A stretch of 64,000 nt of DNA from Diospyros lotus (Eukaryota; Streptophyta; Magnoliopsida; Ericales; Ebenaceae): NCBI RefSeq assembly GCF_014633365.1, contig NC_068338.1:22454616-22518615 (forward strand), read 5' to 3'. How positions within the stretch are numbered: the first letter of the stretch is position 1; every line of letters begins with the position of its first letter. Below the pieces are notes generated by a model. The model saw only the letters and a list, made by a program, of their open reading frames with translations, made no database searches and was not told the DNA's origin. A program made the translations under genes and the position numbers. Of this stretch, positions 52,817 to 63,725 are shown piece by piece.

Positions 52817-53399
52817 AAGTGTTGGCTTGGGTGGGTAAAGTAGTGTATAGACTACACTTACCTGAAGGCTCCTGCATCCACCCCGTGTTTCACGTGTCCC
52901 TTCTCAAGCCATCTCCAGGCTACAACCCGGTGAGTGCTACCCTACCCCCAACAACCCAGAGGTCCAACAGGTGGCTGAACCTATAGCCATTGTGGGCAAG
53001 AGAGTTATCCATAAACAGAAGCTACCCATCACTCAAGTGCTCGTGCACTGGTCTACTCTCCACCTGAAAAATAATACATGGGATTACTTAACAGACTTAC
53101 TCCAATAGTTCCCTAAGGCGGGACTACTCTGAACCTTCTTGAGGATAAGAAGAATTTCAAGGGGAGGGGAATTGTCATGTGACAAGGGTAATCATGTAAT
53201 AGCATAATAAAAGAAGAGCATTATTGTAATAAAAGATTATGGTGGTTACGGGTAGAAGGCTATAAAAAAATGACAGTTAGAAGGTTGTATTTCAAATATT
53301 GGTACCACTCCTTTAAGGATTGGTATATAAGCTAGCAGCCGCGACATTAGTGGGCATGCTTGAATACAATTAAATTCTCATTTCCCTCTCTTCTATTGT

Positions 53400-53436
<37 letters not shown>

Positions 53437-53659
53437 ATTGTTCCTTTCCCTTCTCTCTATTCATCAATCCCCGCGCAATTCCTCTCTGAATTGAGAAAGA
53501 ATCCCTTTGTCAGACCCGAGATCCGGCACATGCATACATGGTAGGGTGTTTGGTGGAAAAGGAAGAACAATGAGAAGACAAACGGAAAGGAGAAGGAAGA
53601 ACGATGACGAGATAACAATGAACAAAGACGAAGGGGACAACAAATCAACGGCTGTGACA
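52817..53659 (+). mobile_element. Ty3/gypsy 3' half, copy 2, part after the insertion
   Basis: Resumes the gypsy copy at the AAGTG target duplication (AAGTGTTGGCTTGGG). It includes the integrase/chromodomain join (HPVFHVSLLKPSPGYNPV), a polypurine tract (AAGGGGAGGGGAA) and the complete LTR. Reading continues exactly from 39611, as expected for a clean insertion. Confidence 0.87.
53173..53659 (+). repeat. complete 3' LTR of gypsy copy 2
   Basis: 487 bp, TGTCATGTGACA ... GGCTGTGACA, TGTCA/TGACA ends. (TC)n run shorter than in copy 1. The last 35 bp or so are missing from copy 1, so this copy defines the true LTR end. Confidence 0.75.
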
Positions 53660-54565
53660 CGACAGGGAAGATCCTAAGAGACTGTTTGGCTTACCGTTTT
53701 TTAAGATGGCTTTCTACTTAAAAACTATGTAAAACTTTAAAATTGGCTAGCTTTTAATTTGATAACGTGTTTGGATAAATGTACTTTAAGATGTCATTTA
53801 TATAATTATGTGTTTGGTTTGAAAAAACTGATAAGATATCAAAACTTAACAAAAAGACTAAAATGGACATGTTGTTGAATAATACAAATAAAATTCATAA
53901 AAATACAATTTTTTAATAAAAATAAATTATAAATTGATATCCAACTGATAAAAATTTTATCATTAGATGTTGATCAATTATATACAACTATTAAAAATTA
54001 TATTGGTACAATGTTTTATGTTAAAATTTAGATTTAATTTATAAAAATGTTAAATATATATGTTGAAATATTAAAATATATATATGTTAAATATATATAT
54101 ATAGAGAGAGAGAGAGAGATTGAAGATGCAGACGGAGGAGATGAAGGCAATGATGAGGGACAAAGATGGAGGAGGCGGCAATGGAGGCGACGGCGATGGA
54201 CGAAGGGCATAGCTACAACGATAGGGATGGGGCTAGAGGTGGTAGCTGCCATGGAGAAGATGGATGCAGTGACAACAATGGAGAGCACGGACGGAGGCGG
54301 CAACAAAGAAAAGGCAAAGGATGAAGGAGAGGGATAAAGTTGAAAATATGATTGTTGTTTGAGGGTAAAATCGTAAATCACTTGGTCAACGAAATAAGCT
54401 GATAACAACATTTTGCAAAAAGCTGGGGTGAGCTTTTCTAAAACAGCGTTTAAGATCAATAGCATTTAAGCTCTTTAATTTTTAACAAACGTGTAACTAA
54501 ATAAGCTATACAACGTTTAAGCTAAAAGGGCAATTTATAGGTGCGGTCAAACTACTAAGCCAAAA
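53660..54565. mobile_element. possible hAT-like non-autonomous element
   Basis: The left part reads TGTTTGGCTTACCGTTTTTTAAG (near 53682, in two pieces) and the right part, near 54550, reads ACTACTAAGCC, partly its complement. Poly-purine/AAGCT-rich arms (GTTTAAGCTAAAAGG) recall the subterminal sequence of plant hAT MITEs. An AT repeat and a GA run lie in the middle (54040-54118). Ends and target duplication were not established. Confidence 0.3.
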
Positions 54566-54599
54566 AACAAGAGTCGGGGTAAAAAGCTTTTAGCAAAAT

Positions 54600-56570
54600 G
54601 AATAAGAAAAACAAGAGTCGGGGTAAAAATGAAATTTGATTTAGAGACGAAAAGAATTTTGTATTTAAAATTAATATATTTTATTCAAAGATGGAATATT
54701 TTCTTCTCTAATTCTATCTCTAAGACAAAGTTGTACTTTAAAGACGGAAATTATTCGTATGTTGTCTCTGTTAAATGCTATTATTTTGTATAGACACAGA
54801 AATTTATTGATCACTAATTTATCTCTAATTGACAATTGTATATTAAAGACATAATTATTCTGTGTATGACTTCGTTCTTGTGCAAAAATTACTTTTTTAA
54901 ATATACAAAAGTGTTAATTTTAGAGAAAAAATTGCATTTTAGAACTGTTTGTTAATGACAAGGAAGAAGATAATTAACAATCATAAAACTTAAAAAAAGT
55001 TGATTGTAGAAACACAAAAAAATATTTACATCAATATATACAAATTAAGTTATATATAAATATATAAAGTATATTTTAACAAATATTTGTATAATTTGAA
55101 CTGAGTTGAGTTGTGTAAAAATATTAAATGAATAAAAAGATTAATTATTTAAAATGTACTATAAAAATATTTTTAGAAAATTATGGAAAATAAAAGACAA
55201 AACAAAATATTTTTAATAAAGTATGATCAAATTGAGTTTGGTATTTAAAATAAATACATTATTTTTTAAGAATATATTATTTAAAAAATATATTTAACAA
55301 AATTAGTGTATAACTTACAATTGCAAAATATGAGAATAGTATGAAAATATATTTGTTTTAACAAAAGAAAGGAAGAAAGAAAAGAAAAAATTTAAAAGAA
55401 AGGATGTAAAAGTATAAAAAATTCTATTAATTATTTCAAAAAGTATAAAATAATCAAACATATTGAAACAAATTCTTTAGCTCATCGAAATCTGTTTATT
55501 TTGGTGAGATCGAGCTCATCCACCGCAACAAAATCCAAATGAGTTCAGTTCAAAATTTTAAAATATCATTAAACACTCAATTTTAATATTAACATGAAGA
55601 TCAAAACTCAATGTAAGAGAGAATGTCTATGATCAAGGCCACAAATGTCCAAAAATTACTATTTACAATAGAGAACAAAAAAATATAAGTCTCTATTCAA
55701 AAATAATATTAACAAAATAAAAAAAATATTTTTAATACTGTTTTTGAGTCTGTATTTTGAACAGAGACAAAAAAAGTATATGTCCCTATACAAAAATAAA
55801 ATTAAAAGAAAGAAAATTATTTTTTTGTTCTCAAAAACAAAATAAATCTATCCTTGGGAAGAAATTGTACAATAGAGATGGACAAATTTCGTCTTCGAAA
55901 CTATTTCGGTTCAAAAAATAGAGATGAAAAATATTCATATTTATTCAAAAATTTAAATTAAAGGAATAAAATTTATTTTTTAAAGTGGACAATATAGACA
56001 AAATATTCCATTTCTGAGACCATTTATATCTAAATATTTCTACTTTGTATAGAATCGAAACATTGTTCATTTTTATTCAAAAAATAATGTTAAAAGGGTA
56101 AAAATAACTATTTTTTTCCATTAGAGACGGACATTTTTCGTCTCAAATTCCTTCTCAATGATGCTATCCATAAAAATTATTTTTTCTTCACAGATAGAAA
56201 TATTTCATCTCTAATTCCATTTCTAATTTTAGAGACAGAAAAAAATGTACTTAAAGACAAAAAAGTATCCATCTCGACTAGAAAATAATATTAAAACAAT
56301 AAAAAAATATTTTTTTCCTCATAGACACAAAAAAGTTTGGTCTCTAACAACATTTTAAGTTTAGAGACAGAATTAGAGAGGGAAGATAATTTTTTTCTAT
56401 TAAAGATGGAAATTATTCCGTTTTTGGTGGTCTTTAGAGATGAAATTAGAAATAGATTTTTTGTTTTAACTTAGAGACAATAAAATTTCATCTCTAATTT
56501 CTTTTGCTACTGTTAAAAGATAATTTTTTTTATTTTTTCAAAATTTGGTCTATAATTCTGTCTCTAAAGT
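54600..56570. mobile_element. decayed DNA-transposon region rich in GAGAC/GTCTC motifs
   Basis: Across 2 kb, short motifs such as TTAGAGAC(G/A)GA and its complement TC(C/T)GTCTCTAA recur every 40-80 bp in both orientations (for example 54644, 54714, 54738, 56124, 56250, 56356, 56468, 56562). This pattern resembles subterminal transposase-binding arrays of CACTA (En/Spm) elements in eudicots. No transposase frame remains. Confidence 0.45.
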
Positions 56571-57489
56571 TGGTAGCTACATCGAAATTGATTTTAAGTG
56601 AATGTAGATAAATTACAGAGATAGAGAGAACGAGTAAGAAATTGAAGGGAGGGGGGAACAAACTTTGAAATTTGCACAAAACAAGACTGAGTTGAGGTAA
56701 TATACCGGTGAAACCTAAATAGAACTGAGTCAAAAAACCTATGAGGGATAGAACCACAAATTGTTAGAAAATAAAGAAAACAAATAAAACCATGAATAAG
56801 AAAATCAAGAAAATGAAGAAGAAGAAGAAGACAAACACATAACACACACCTACAAAATGTCGGCAATAAGTAGGGTTGCAATCGAGCAGAGTCGAGACGG
56901 CAAATTTGAGCTCAGGCTCGAGCTCGAGCTCGAACTCGGTTAACATAGTCTCAGCTCGAGTTTGGCTTGGGCTCGAAAAGCTTCTGGCGAGCCCGAACCC
57001 GAGCCGGCAAGGGCTTGGGCTCGAGTTCGAAGGAACAGAAGATTTCACAGTAAGACATTTCAGCTTTCTTGGGGTTTCTAAGGAACAAAACATGATCAAA
57101 TTCTGTGTTGAATCAAGCACACTGTCCAAAAAGATTGAGGAACACTTGCACATATGACGAATAGTTGATTACACATAATAAATTGAAGATTAATGGAAGA
57201 GAAGTGTTACCAATGTGAAGAGTGGACGGATTGAAGAAGAAGAAACCTCTCCCTCTCTCTCTGAGACGGCGAGGCAGCGAGAGGGGCGAGTACAATGGGG
57301 ATAACTGTCTTTGGCTGAGAGACTAACGACGCTTCACCGGAAAGCACAGTTGGCTGAATGGGGGAGGAATCCTAGTTTTCCTTCCTTACAATATATTTGG
57401 GCCTTGGCCTGCCCACTGGTTCACAACACAACTGGGTCAAATTGGCCCCTAAATTTTATGTGATTTCTTCCTAATCTAAATTTTATATG
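56571..57489. other. spacer with a CTCGAG-rich block
   Basis: A block at about 56880-57030 is made of GAGCTCGAGCTCGAG-type degenerate hexamer repeats, a composition seen in some plant SINE/MITE families. A (AAG)n stretch lies at 56812-56830. The remainder shows nothing recognisable. Confidence 0.35.
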
Positions 57490-57500
57490 ATCAAGTTCGA

Positions 57501-60500
57501 GTGCAGATTCTTGGAAGGGAATTCCTTAATGAAGTGTTTTCAGTTGTTCGAAGTGAAGAAAAGAGGAGGATAACAATGCTGGGTGATATGATTTCTGAAG
57601 GATCAGCAATGTTTACAAACAAAGGAGCTGGGTCCAGATTTAAACCACTGCAAGGAAGAGGTGATGTGCAAGGTAGGCTGCATGGAAAGGAAGGTATGTG
57701 GACTGATGGACAAAACAAAACGCATAGAACAGAAGGATTATGGTGTTCCCATTGCAAGAGGCCGGGGCATACTCGAGAGACATGTTTTAAATTGCATGGG
57801 AAGGAGGCTGTGTTGCAGAAACTAGGGGGCTTTAAGAATATGACCTCTCAAAATCAAGCCTATTTTTCAAATAGGCAAGAAGAGCTGGTGGAAAAAACTG
57901 AGGCAGCACCCGAGTTGGAGCAGAATCAACTGAAAGCTGATGAAATCAGCAAGCTTGCTGATGAAGTTAGCAAACTCAAGATGTTCTTGAAAACTCTCCA
58001 GGATTGATCATGTTCTATTGCCCAGCAAAATAATCAGCCAGGTAATAGTTTCCATTTGAGTTCTTTAACAGCCTCTAAAACCAATAGGAATGATATGTGG
58101 ATTCTAGATTCAGGAGCTACAGACCATATGTCCTCTAATCCAAATGTTTTTGATACCTATTAGCCTCTTGTGACACCTAAACAGATTATTATTGCTAATG
58201 GGACTTCTATTCCTATCAAAGGTCAGGGACAAGTCACTATCAATCCTAAACTTTCTGTTCAAAGAGTCTTGCATGTTCCTAATTTGTCCACTAACTTGAT
58301 TTCAATTCATCAACTCATTAAGGATCTAAATTGTCGAATCATTTTCTCTCCTTATTCTTGTGAGTTTCAGGAAATGGCTACGGGGGGGATGATTGGAGCT
58401 GTTGAGGAGAAACATGGGCTGTATGTTTTGAGAAAGGAGACCTTGCAGCCCCATCACATTCAGTCCAGATTTTAGCCTAAATCAACCTGCACTTCTCAGT
58501 CTTCTAGTAGTGACATTTGGTTTCATCACTACCGCTTCGGGCATCCACATTTTCCCTTACTCAAAGCTATGTTTCCTGTTTTATTTGAACATGTGGATCC
58601 TGGTGTTTTGCATTGTGATGTATGTGAACTTTTCAAACATCATTGTGTTTCCTATCCTATTAGTAATAAAAAATCCTCACATCCTTTTGCTCTCATTCAT
58701 TCGGATGTTTGAGGTCCATCTAGGATTCTCAATTGTTCTGGGGCTAGATGGTTTGTTACCTTCATAGATGATTGTACTAGAATGACTTGGGTTTTCCTTC
58801 TTAAGGATAAGGCTACTGTTAGCACTATGTTACCGCACTTTTATTCAATGATGCTAACTCAATTTGGTACTCCTATTCAGAAATTTTGAACTGATAATGC
58901 AAGGGATTATTTTAATCAACACTTGCATAAGTTCTTTCAAGACAAAGGGGTTATTCATGAGTCTTCCTACATCAACACTCCACAACAAAATGGAGTGGCT
59001 GAGCAGAAGATGAGACACCTCCTCAATGTCACTAGAACACTTCTTCATCATCATAATGTTCCAAAAATCTTCTGGGGAGAGGCTATCTTGACCGCAACCT
59101 ATCTAATCAATCGGGTACCATCTAGGGTTCTTGGGAACAACAGTCCTTTTCAATGCCTTTCTACATTTTTTCCCTCTCTTAACCTACATACCCCTATTCC
59201 TTTTAGGGTCTTTGGTTGTGTAGCCTTTGTTCATGTTCCACCTCATACTCGAGACAAGCTGGACCCTAGGGCACTTAGGTGTCTTTTCCTTGGTTATTCT
59301 CCTACACAAAAAGGTTATAAGTGCTATCATCCCCCTACTCGAAAATTTCTTGTTTCAAAAAATGTGACTTTTGTTGAGTCACAACCCTATTTCGGTCATT
59401 CTACCCTTGGTTTTCAGGGGGAGAATCATACGATTGAAGACCACGTGTCCAATCTCCTTCCTAGTCTTGACCTTGGTCCACATTCTTCAACATCAATAGA
59501 CCCTAAACATTCTATTCCTAATCCTGCCCTGCATACTGGTTCTGTCCCAAATGAGTACCCAAGCCCTCAGCAAACTCATCAACCTGGATTATCAACATCT
59601 CCAGTAAGGTTCAAGGTCTCTCCTTTTGTGTATCACAGGAAACAACAGTTCATGCCTCATTCTCAGCATGAAACAACATCCAATCCCCAGCCAGATTCTA
59701 TGAAGGTTTGTTCCCTTGATCCTGTTCACTCCTTTGCTACTAATTTGGATATTCCTATTGCCGTTAGAAAATGTGTTAGAAGATGCACTCAACATCCTCT
59801 AAGCCAACTATCTCTCCTATCACAGGTTGTCCTCAAAACATATAAGTTTTTTTACCACTCTAGATACCATTGTTATTCCTAATTCGGTGGAAGAGGCTTT
59901 AAAGGATAAAAAATGGGAACTAGCCATGTAGGAGGAGATGCGGGCATTAAAGAAAAACAACACATGGGATTTGGTACCTAAGCCAAAGGGAGTGGTTTCA
60001 GTGGGCTGTAGGTGGGTGTTCAACCTAAAGTACAATGCAGACGACTCATTGGAGAGGTATAACGCTCAATTGGTGGCCAAAGGCTACACCCAGACATATG
60101 GAATTGATTACCTGGAGACTTTTGCTCCAATGGCCAAGATGACCACGATAAGAATTCTCTTGTCCTTAACAGCTCATTATGGATGGCAATTATACCAACT
60201 AGATGTGAAGAATGCATTTCTTCATGGTGATTTAGAAGAAGAGTTCTTCATGGAGTAGCCACGAGGATTTAAGGAAGGAAAAGGAGATGAGGTGTGTAGA
60301 CTTAAAAAGGCACTATATGGCCTCAAGCAGTCACCAAGATCTTGGTTTGACAAGTTCTCTAAAGCTATGAAGTGTATGGGGTATCACCAAAGTAGAGGAG
60401 ACCATATTCTCTTCTTCAAGCACTCGGGAAAGGGAAAAATGATTGCATTGTTGGTTTATGTGGATGACATCATTGTGACAGGAAATGATATGGATGAACA

Positions 60501-61412
60501 GCAAGACCTAAGGAGCAAACTGGCCCAAAATTTTGAGATCAAAAACTTGGGATTACTTAAGTATTTTTTGGGAATAGAGGTAGCCTACTCCAAAGAAGGT
60601 ATATTTCTATCCCAATGTAAATATGTATTGGATCTTTTGAAGGAGACAGGTTTATTGGGAAGCAAAGGAGTATGTACTCCAGTAGGGCCTAATGTGAAAT
60701 TAGGAGAAGACACCGAAAGCCCACCAGTGGATAAAGGCAGATATCAGAGGTTAGTAGGGCGTTTGATTTACTTATCACACACTAGGCCAGATATAGCCTA
60801 TGTAGTGAGTTTAGTAAGTCAATTTATGCATTGCTTGACAGAGAGTCATATGCAGGCTGTAAGGAGAATATTGTGCTATTTGAAAACAGCCCCAGGTAAA
60901 GGAATCTTATTTAAAGTAGGAAGTGTTTTGGATATACAGGGGTATACAGATGCAGACTATGCTGGATCTGTAAGTGATATGAGATCTACTATAGGGTATT
61001 GCATGTTTTTAGGAGGGAACTTGGTCTCTTGGTGAAGTAAGAAGTAGAGCATAGTGGCAAGGTCAAGTGCTGAAGCCGAGTTTAGGGCTTGGCACTTGGC
61101 CTATGTGAGTTACTATGGATGAGGATTGTGCTAGAAGATTTGAAGATTGATGTCAAGGAACCAATCAAGTTATTTTGTGACAACCAATCAGTCATAAGCA
61201 TTGCACATAATCCTGTACAGCATGACAGGACCAAGCACGTTGAGATTGATCGACATTTTATAAAGGAAAAGCTTGAAAAATGTATCATTCAAATTCCATG
61301 TGTTTCTTCTGAACAACAGGTAGCATATTGTTTGACAAAAGGATTAACAACTAGAAGATTTGAAGATCTAATATGCAAGCTAGGAATGATAGATATTCAT
61401 TCACCAGTTTGA
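57501..61412 (+). pseudogene. copia gag-pol remnant
   Basis: Gag 57501-58007 has the knuckle CSHCKRPGHTRETC. Protease follows after a TGA (58006-58008) with WILDSGATDHM near 58100. Integrase: zinc region near 58520-58650; core 58690-59430 with stops, including a TGA where the conserved catalytic segment reads TDNARDYF, and PQQNGVAEQ at 58985. RT: 59938-60258 ([20 protein letters not shown] [26 protein letters not shown]), a TAG at 60256-60258, then 60292-61035 with the catalytic YVDD, RYQRLVGRLIYLS and YTDADYAGS. RNase H: 61089-61412 (LFCDNQSVISIAHNPVQHD, KHVEIDRHFI). At least five stops separate these pieces. Confidence 0.85.
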
Positions 61413-61419
61413 GGGGAAG

Positions 61420-61680
61420 TGTTAACATAAAAGGAAAGGAAATAAGAAGAGGTTGCAGCCTGTTTTGGAATGCTTTATTTAAGGAATGATTTATTTAAGA
61501 TTTTGATTAGATTAGTTTCTTAAAACAGATTAGGAATCTTTCCTAATCCCATTGTATCATAATCTTTCCTAAATGTGTTGTAATCCTTCCTATTGTAAAC
61601 TTTCTATAGCTGTAATTTCCAACCCTATAACTAGGGTTGCACATAATGAATATTTATGCTTTTTGTTCAAAATCTTCAGC
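61420..61680 (+). repeat. 3' LTR of the copia element
   Basis: Starts TGTTAACATAAAAGG after the polypurine tract. The 3' end is approximate: a CTTCA near 61679 is taken as the end since no other LTR is available for comparison. Confidence 0.5.
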
Positions 61681-61970
61681 AACTTTTAAATTCCTTAATT
61701 CTTTAAGGAATTTCATGCACATTACCATGAATCAGGAACACATGAATTTTTTAGTAAAATGACAAAGAACAAGGAGGGAAGAGTTGAATCATTTTTTTCA
61801 GTCAGAAAATAAAAAAGAACTGAAATTTTCCAAATATCTATTCTTAGTTTCTTGCAAGATCAACCAGAAGATAAAATGGAAAGTATAATCTTGCATATAT
61901 GTTCCCCTTTTAGTCTAATGAACCTTTAAAAGGGCACTCACCATGATAGAGTAAATATAGCATTAGCAAC

Positions 61971-62545
61971 AACCAATCCAACCACTGGACACAAACTATG
62001 CTGTAAGGAATTGTGACAAGTCAGTAGTCACTGATACTGACTTCCACACCCCACCCCCCCCCCCCACCCCCCCAAAAAAAAAAATGCGCAACATAAACTT
62101 TGCCATAGTACACATACTAGAATTAGTAGCAAGTAAAGCAATTTGCATTGACATAAATTTTGCCATATTTTGGACCTTTTTTTGGATTTTGTGGATCTCT
62201 GGAAATAGCATTGAAGAACGTGAGTTTAGGAATTTAAGTTCCTTCATTTTCAATGAGCAACAGCAAATCCAACCATTGGACACAAACTATGCTGTAAGGA
62301 ATTGTGACGAGTCAGTAGTCACCGATACTGACTTCCACACACCCAAAAAGCAAAAACAAAAACAAAAACAAAACAAAAAAAAGTGCAACATAAACTTTGC
62401 CATAATACACACACTGGAATTAGTAAATAGAAAAGCAATCTGCATTGACATAAATTTTGCCATTTTTTGGATTTTGTGGATCTCAGGGAATAGCATTGAA
62501 GAATGTGGGCTTAGGAATTTAAGGTCCTTCCTTTTCAATGAGCAT
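61971..62545 (+). repeat. tandem duplication, two units of about 290 bp
   Basis: Unit 1 (about 61971-62261) and unit 2 (about 62262-62545) share ACACAAACTATGCTGTAAGG, AGTCAGTAGTCAC, ACATAAACTTTGCCATA, ATTTTGTGGATCTC and GAATAGCATTGAAGAA-type blocks at a 291-bp offset. Each has a mononucleotide-rich joint: C and A runs at 62054-62084 in unit 1, and CAAAAA repeats at 62349-62380 in unit 2. A short third echo (GGGCTTAGGAATTT) follows at 62547. Confidence 0.85.
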
Positions 62546-63725
62546 GGGCTTAGGAATTTTGGACCTATTTATTTTTTAGTATATTTATTGGTATTACTTA
62601 TAAAAATGTCTGTTTAAATTCAGATTTCAAACCAATGCGAGCACATAAAACTAGTTATATGTACCTAAGTACTATGGTGGGACAGCAATATACCTAAGCA
62701 TAATCAATGACAATAAATAGACGGTCGACGAGGCGAGGCGCGACAGTCGCGCGGCCATGGGAGAAGGGGGGAGGAAGAGGCGAAGCTGTGCAGTGGCATC
62801 CTTGCAAATTTGCATTAGGAACGAGAGTATTTTAGTCTTTTCAACCCTATTATGTAAGTCTCTTGATAAGATTTTTTGGCCCGTAATAGAACTCTTTACT
62901 GATATATGGTTATGCATGTAGGCACGTCACAATACAGATTTCTTATTTGTCTCACATGGTCAAGCGAGGCGTTGCAAAGAGACAACTGCCAGCCTCGTGA
63001 CAATTACAATAACGAATTACTTAAATGAATTTTCCCTATTAATGTTTTGTATTTTATCCGTCTCTCTTACTAGTGGAAATGCAGGTGGTGCAACCTCCGG
63101 TTAATGTTAATCCATATGGTGACATATTCTTCATAAAATTTATTTCTCAATTCTTTTTTTATAATTTTTTGTTCTGTTCCATAAATGCTAATTTGAAAAC
63201 CTAAATGCAGAAGGTTTAAATTTCAATATAAGAACAATATGACCAAAGCGAACATAAGCCAAATGGCAAGAGAAAAGAAGAATATGCAAATTAACAAGTA
63301 ATCTTAAAATCATGCTCACATTGCGAATGTGTTAATCTATCAACATTGTCACAATGTTTATAAATGAAGCACAATCGATCCTACTGATTTACAGAACCCA
63401 GAAAACCAAATTTCCCAGAGGCTCACTTCATAATATTGAATTTAATAATAAACGAAATGTCAGGCCAATCTCCAAATATAATTTCAAACAAATCATTCAA
63501 ACTGCAAAAGGAGGTCGCTGACCGCATAAAAAGAGTGTATATCATCGCGTCCTTTTAGTTAATTCAAATCAGCACCCAGTTTTCTACTCAAATTATGTAC
63601 CAGCGGGGGAGCTATGGAGGTAACTCTATAACTTCTGGTTCTTGCCCAGTATGTGGCATTGAGTGCTATCAACTAGCTGGAATGGTCGCTCCCAAGGTAC
63701 AGTCCAATATAGTGATTTGTTTACA
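62546..63725. other. spacer and 3' flank of the terminal PPR-family gene
   Basis: Contains a GC-rich patch (62715-62790, GGCGAGGCGCGACAGTCGCGCGG in two parts) without a convincing frame, then AT-rich sequence. The last 300 bp or so before 63725 are probably the 3' UTR of the gene at the right edge. Confidence 0.35.

Larger units (their letters stand above)
57490..61680 (+). mobile_element. Ty1/copia element, 5' truncated, degenerate
   Basis: Order on the plus strand: gag end, protease, integrase, RT, RNase H, polypurine tract (TTTGAGGGGAAG) and 3' LTR from 61420. No 5' LTR or gag start is present. Stops break each domain. Family differs from the copia fragments at 20.5 and 35.4 kb, whose LTR begins differently. 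Confidence 0.87.

Noticed and set aside
54047..54337. 96-codon Gly/Asp/Glu-rich plus-strand frame
   Set aside because: Arises from TATA and GA microsatellites plus low-complexity GGAGGCGGC-like sequence inside a probable transposon.
56764..57153. 129-codon minus-strand frame with a possible hydrophobic C-terminus
   Set aside because: It is built from the CTCGAG hexamer block and an (AAG)n tract; no family resemblance.
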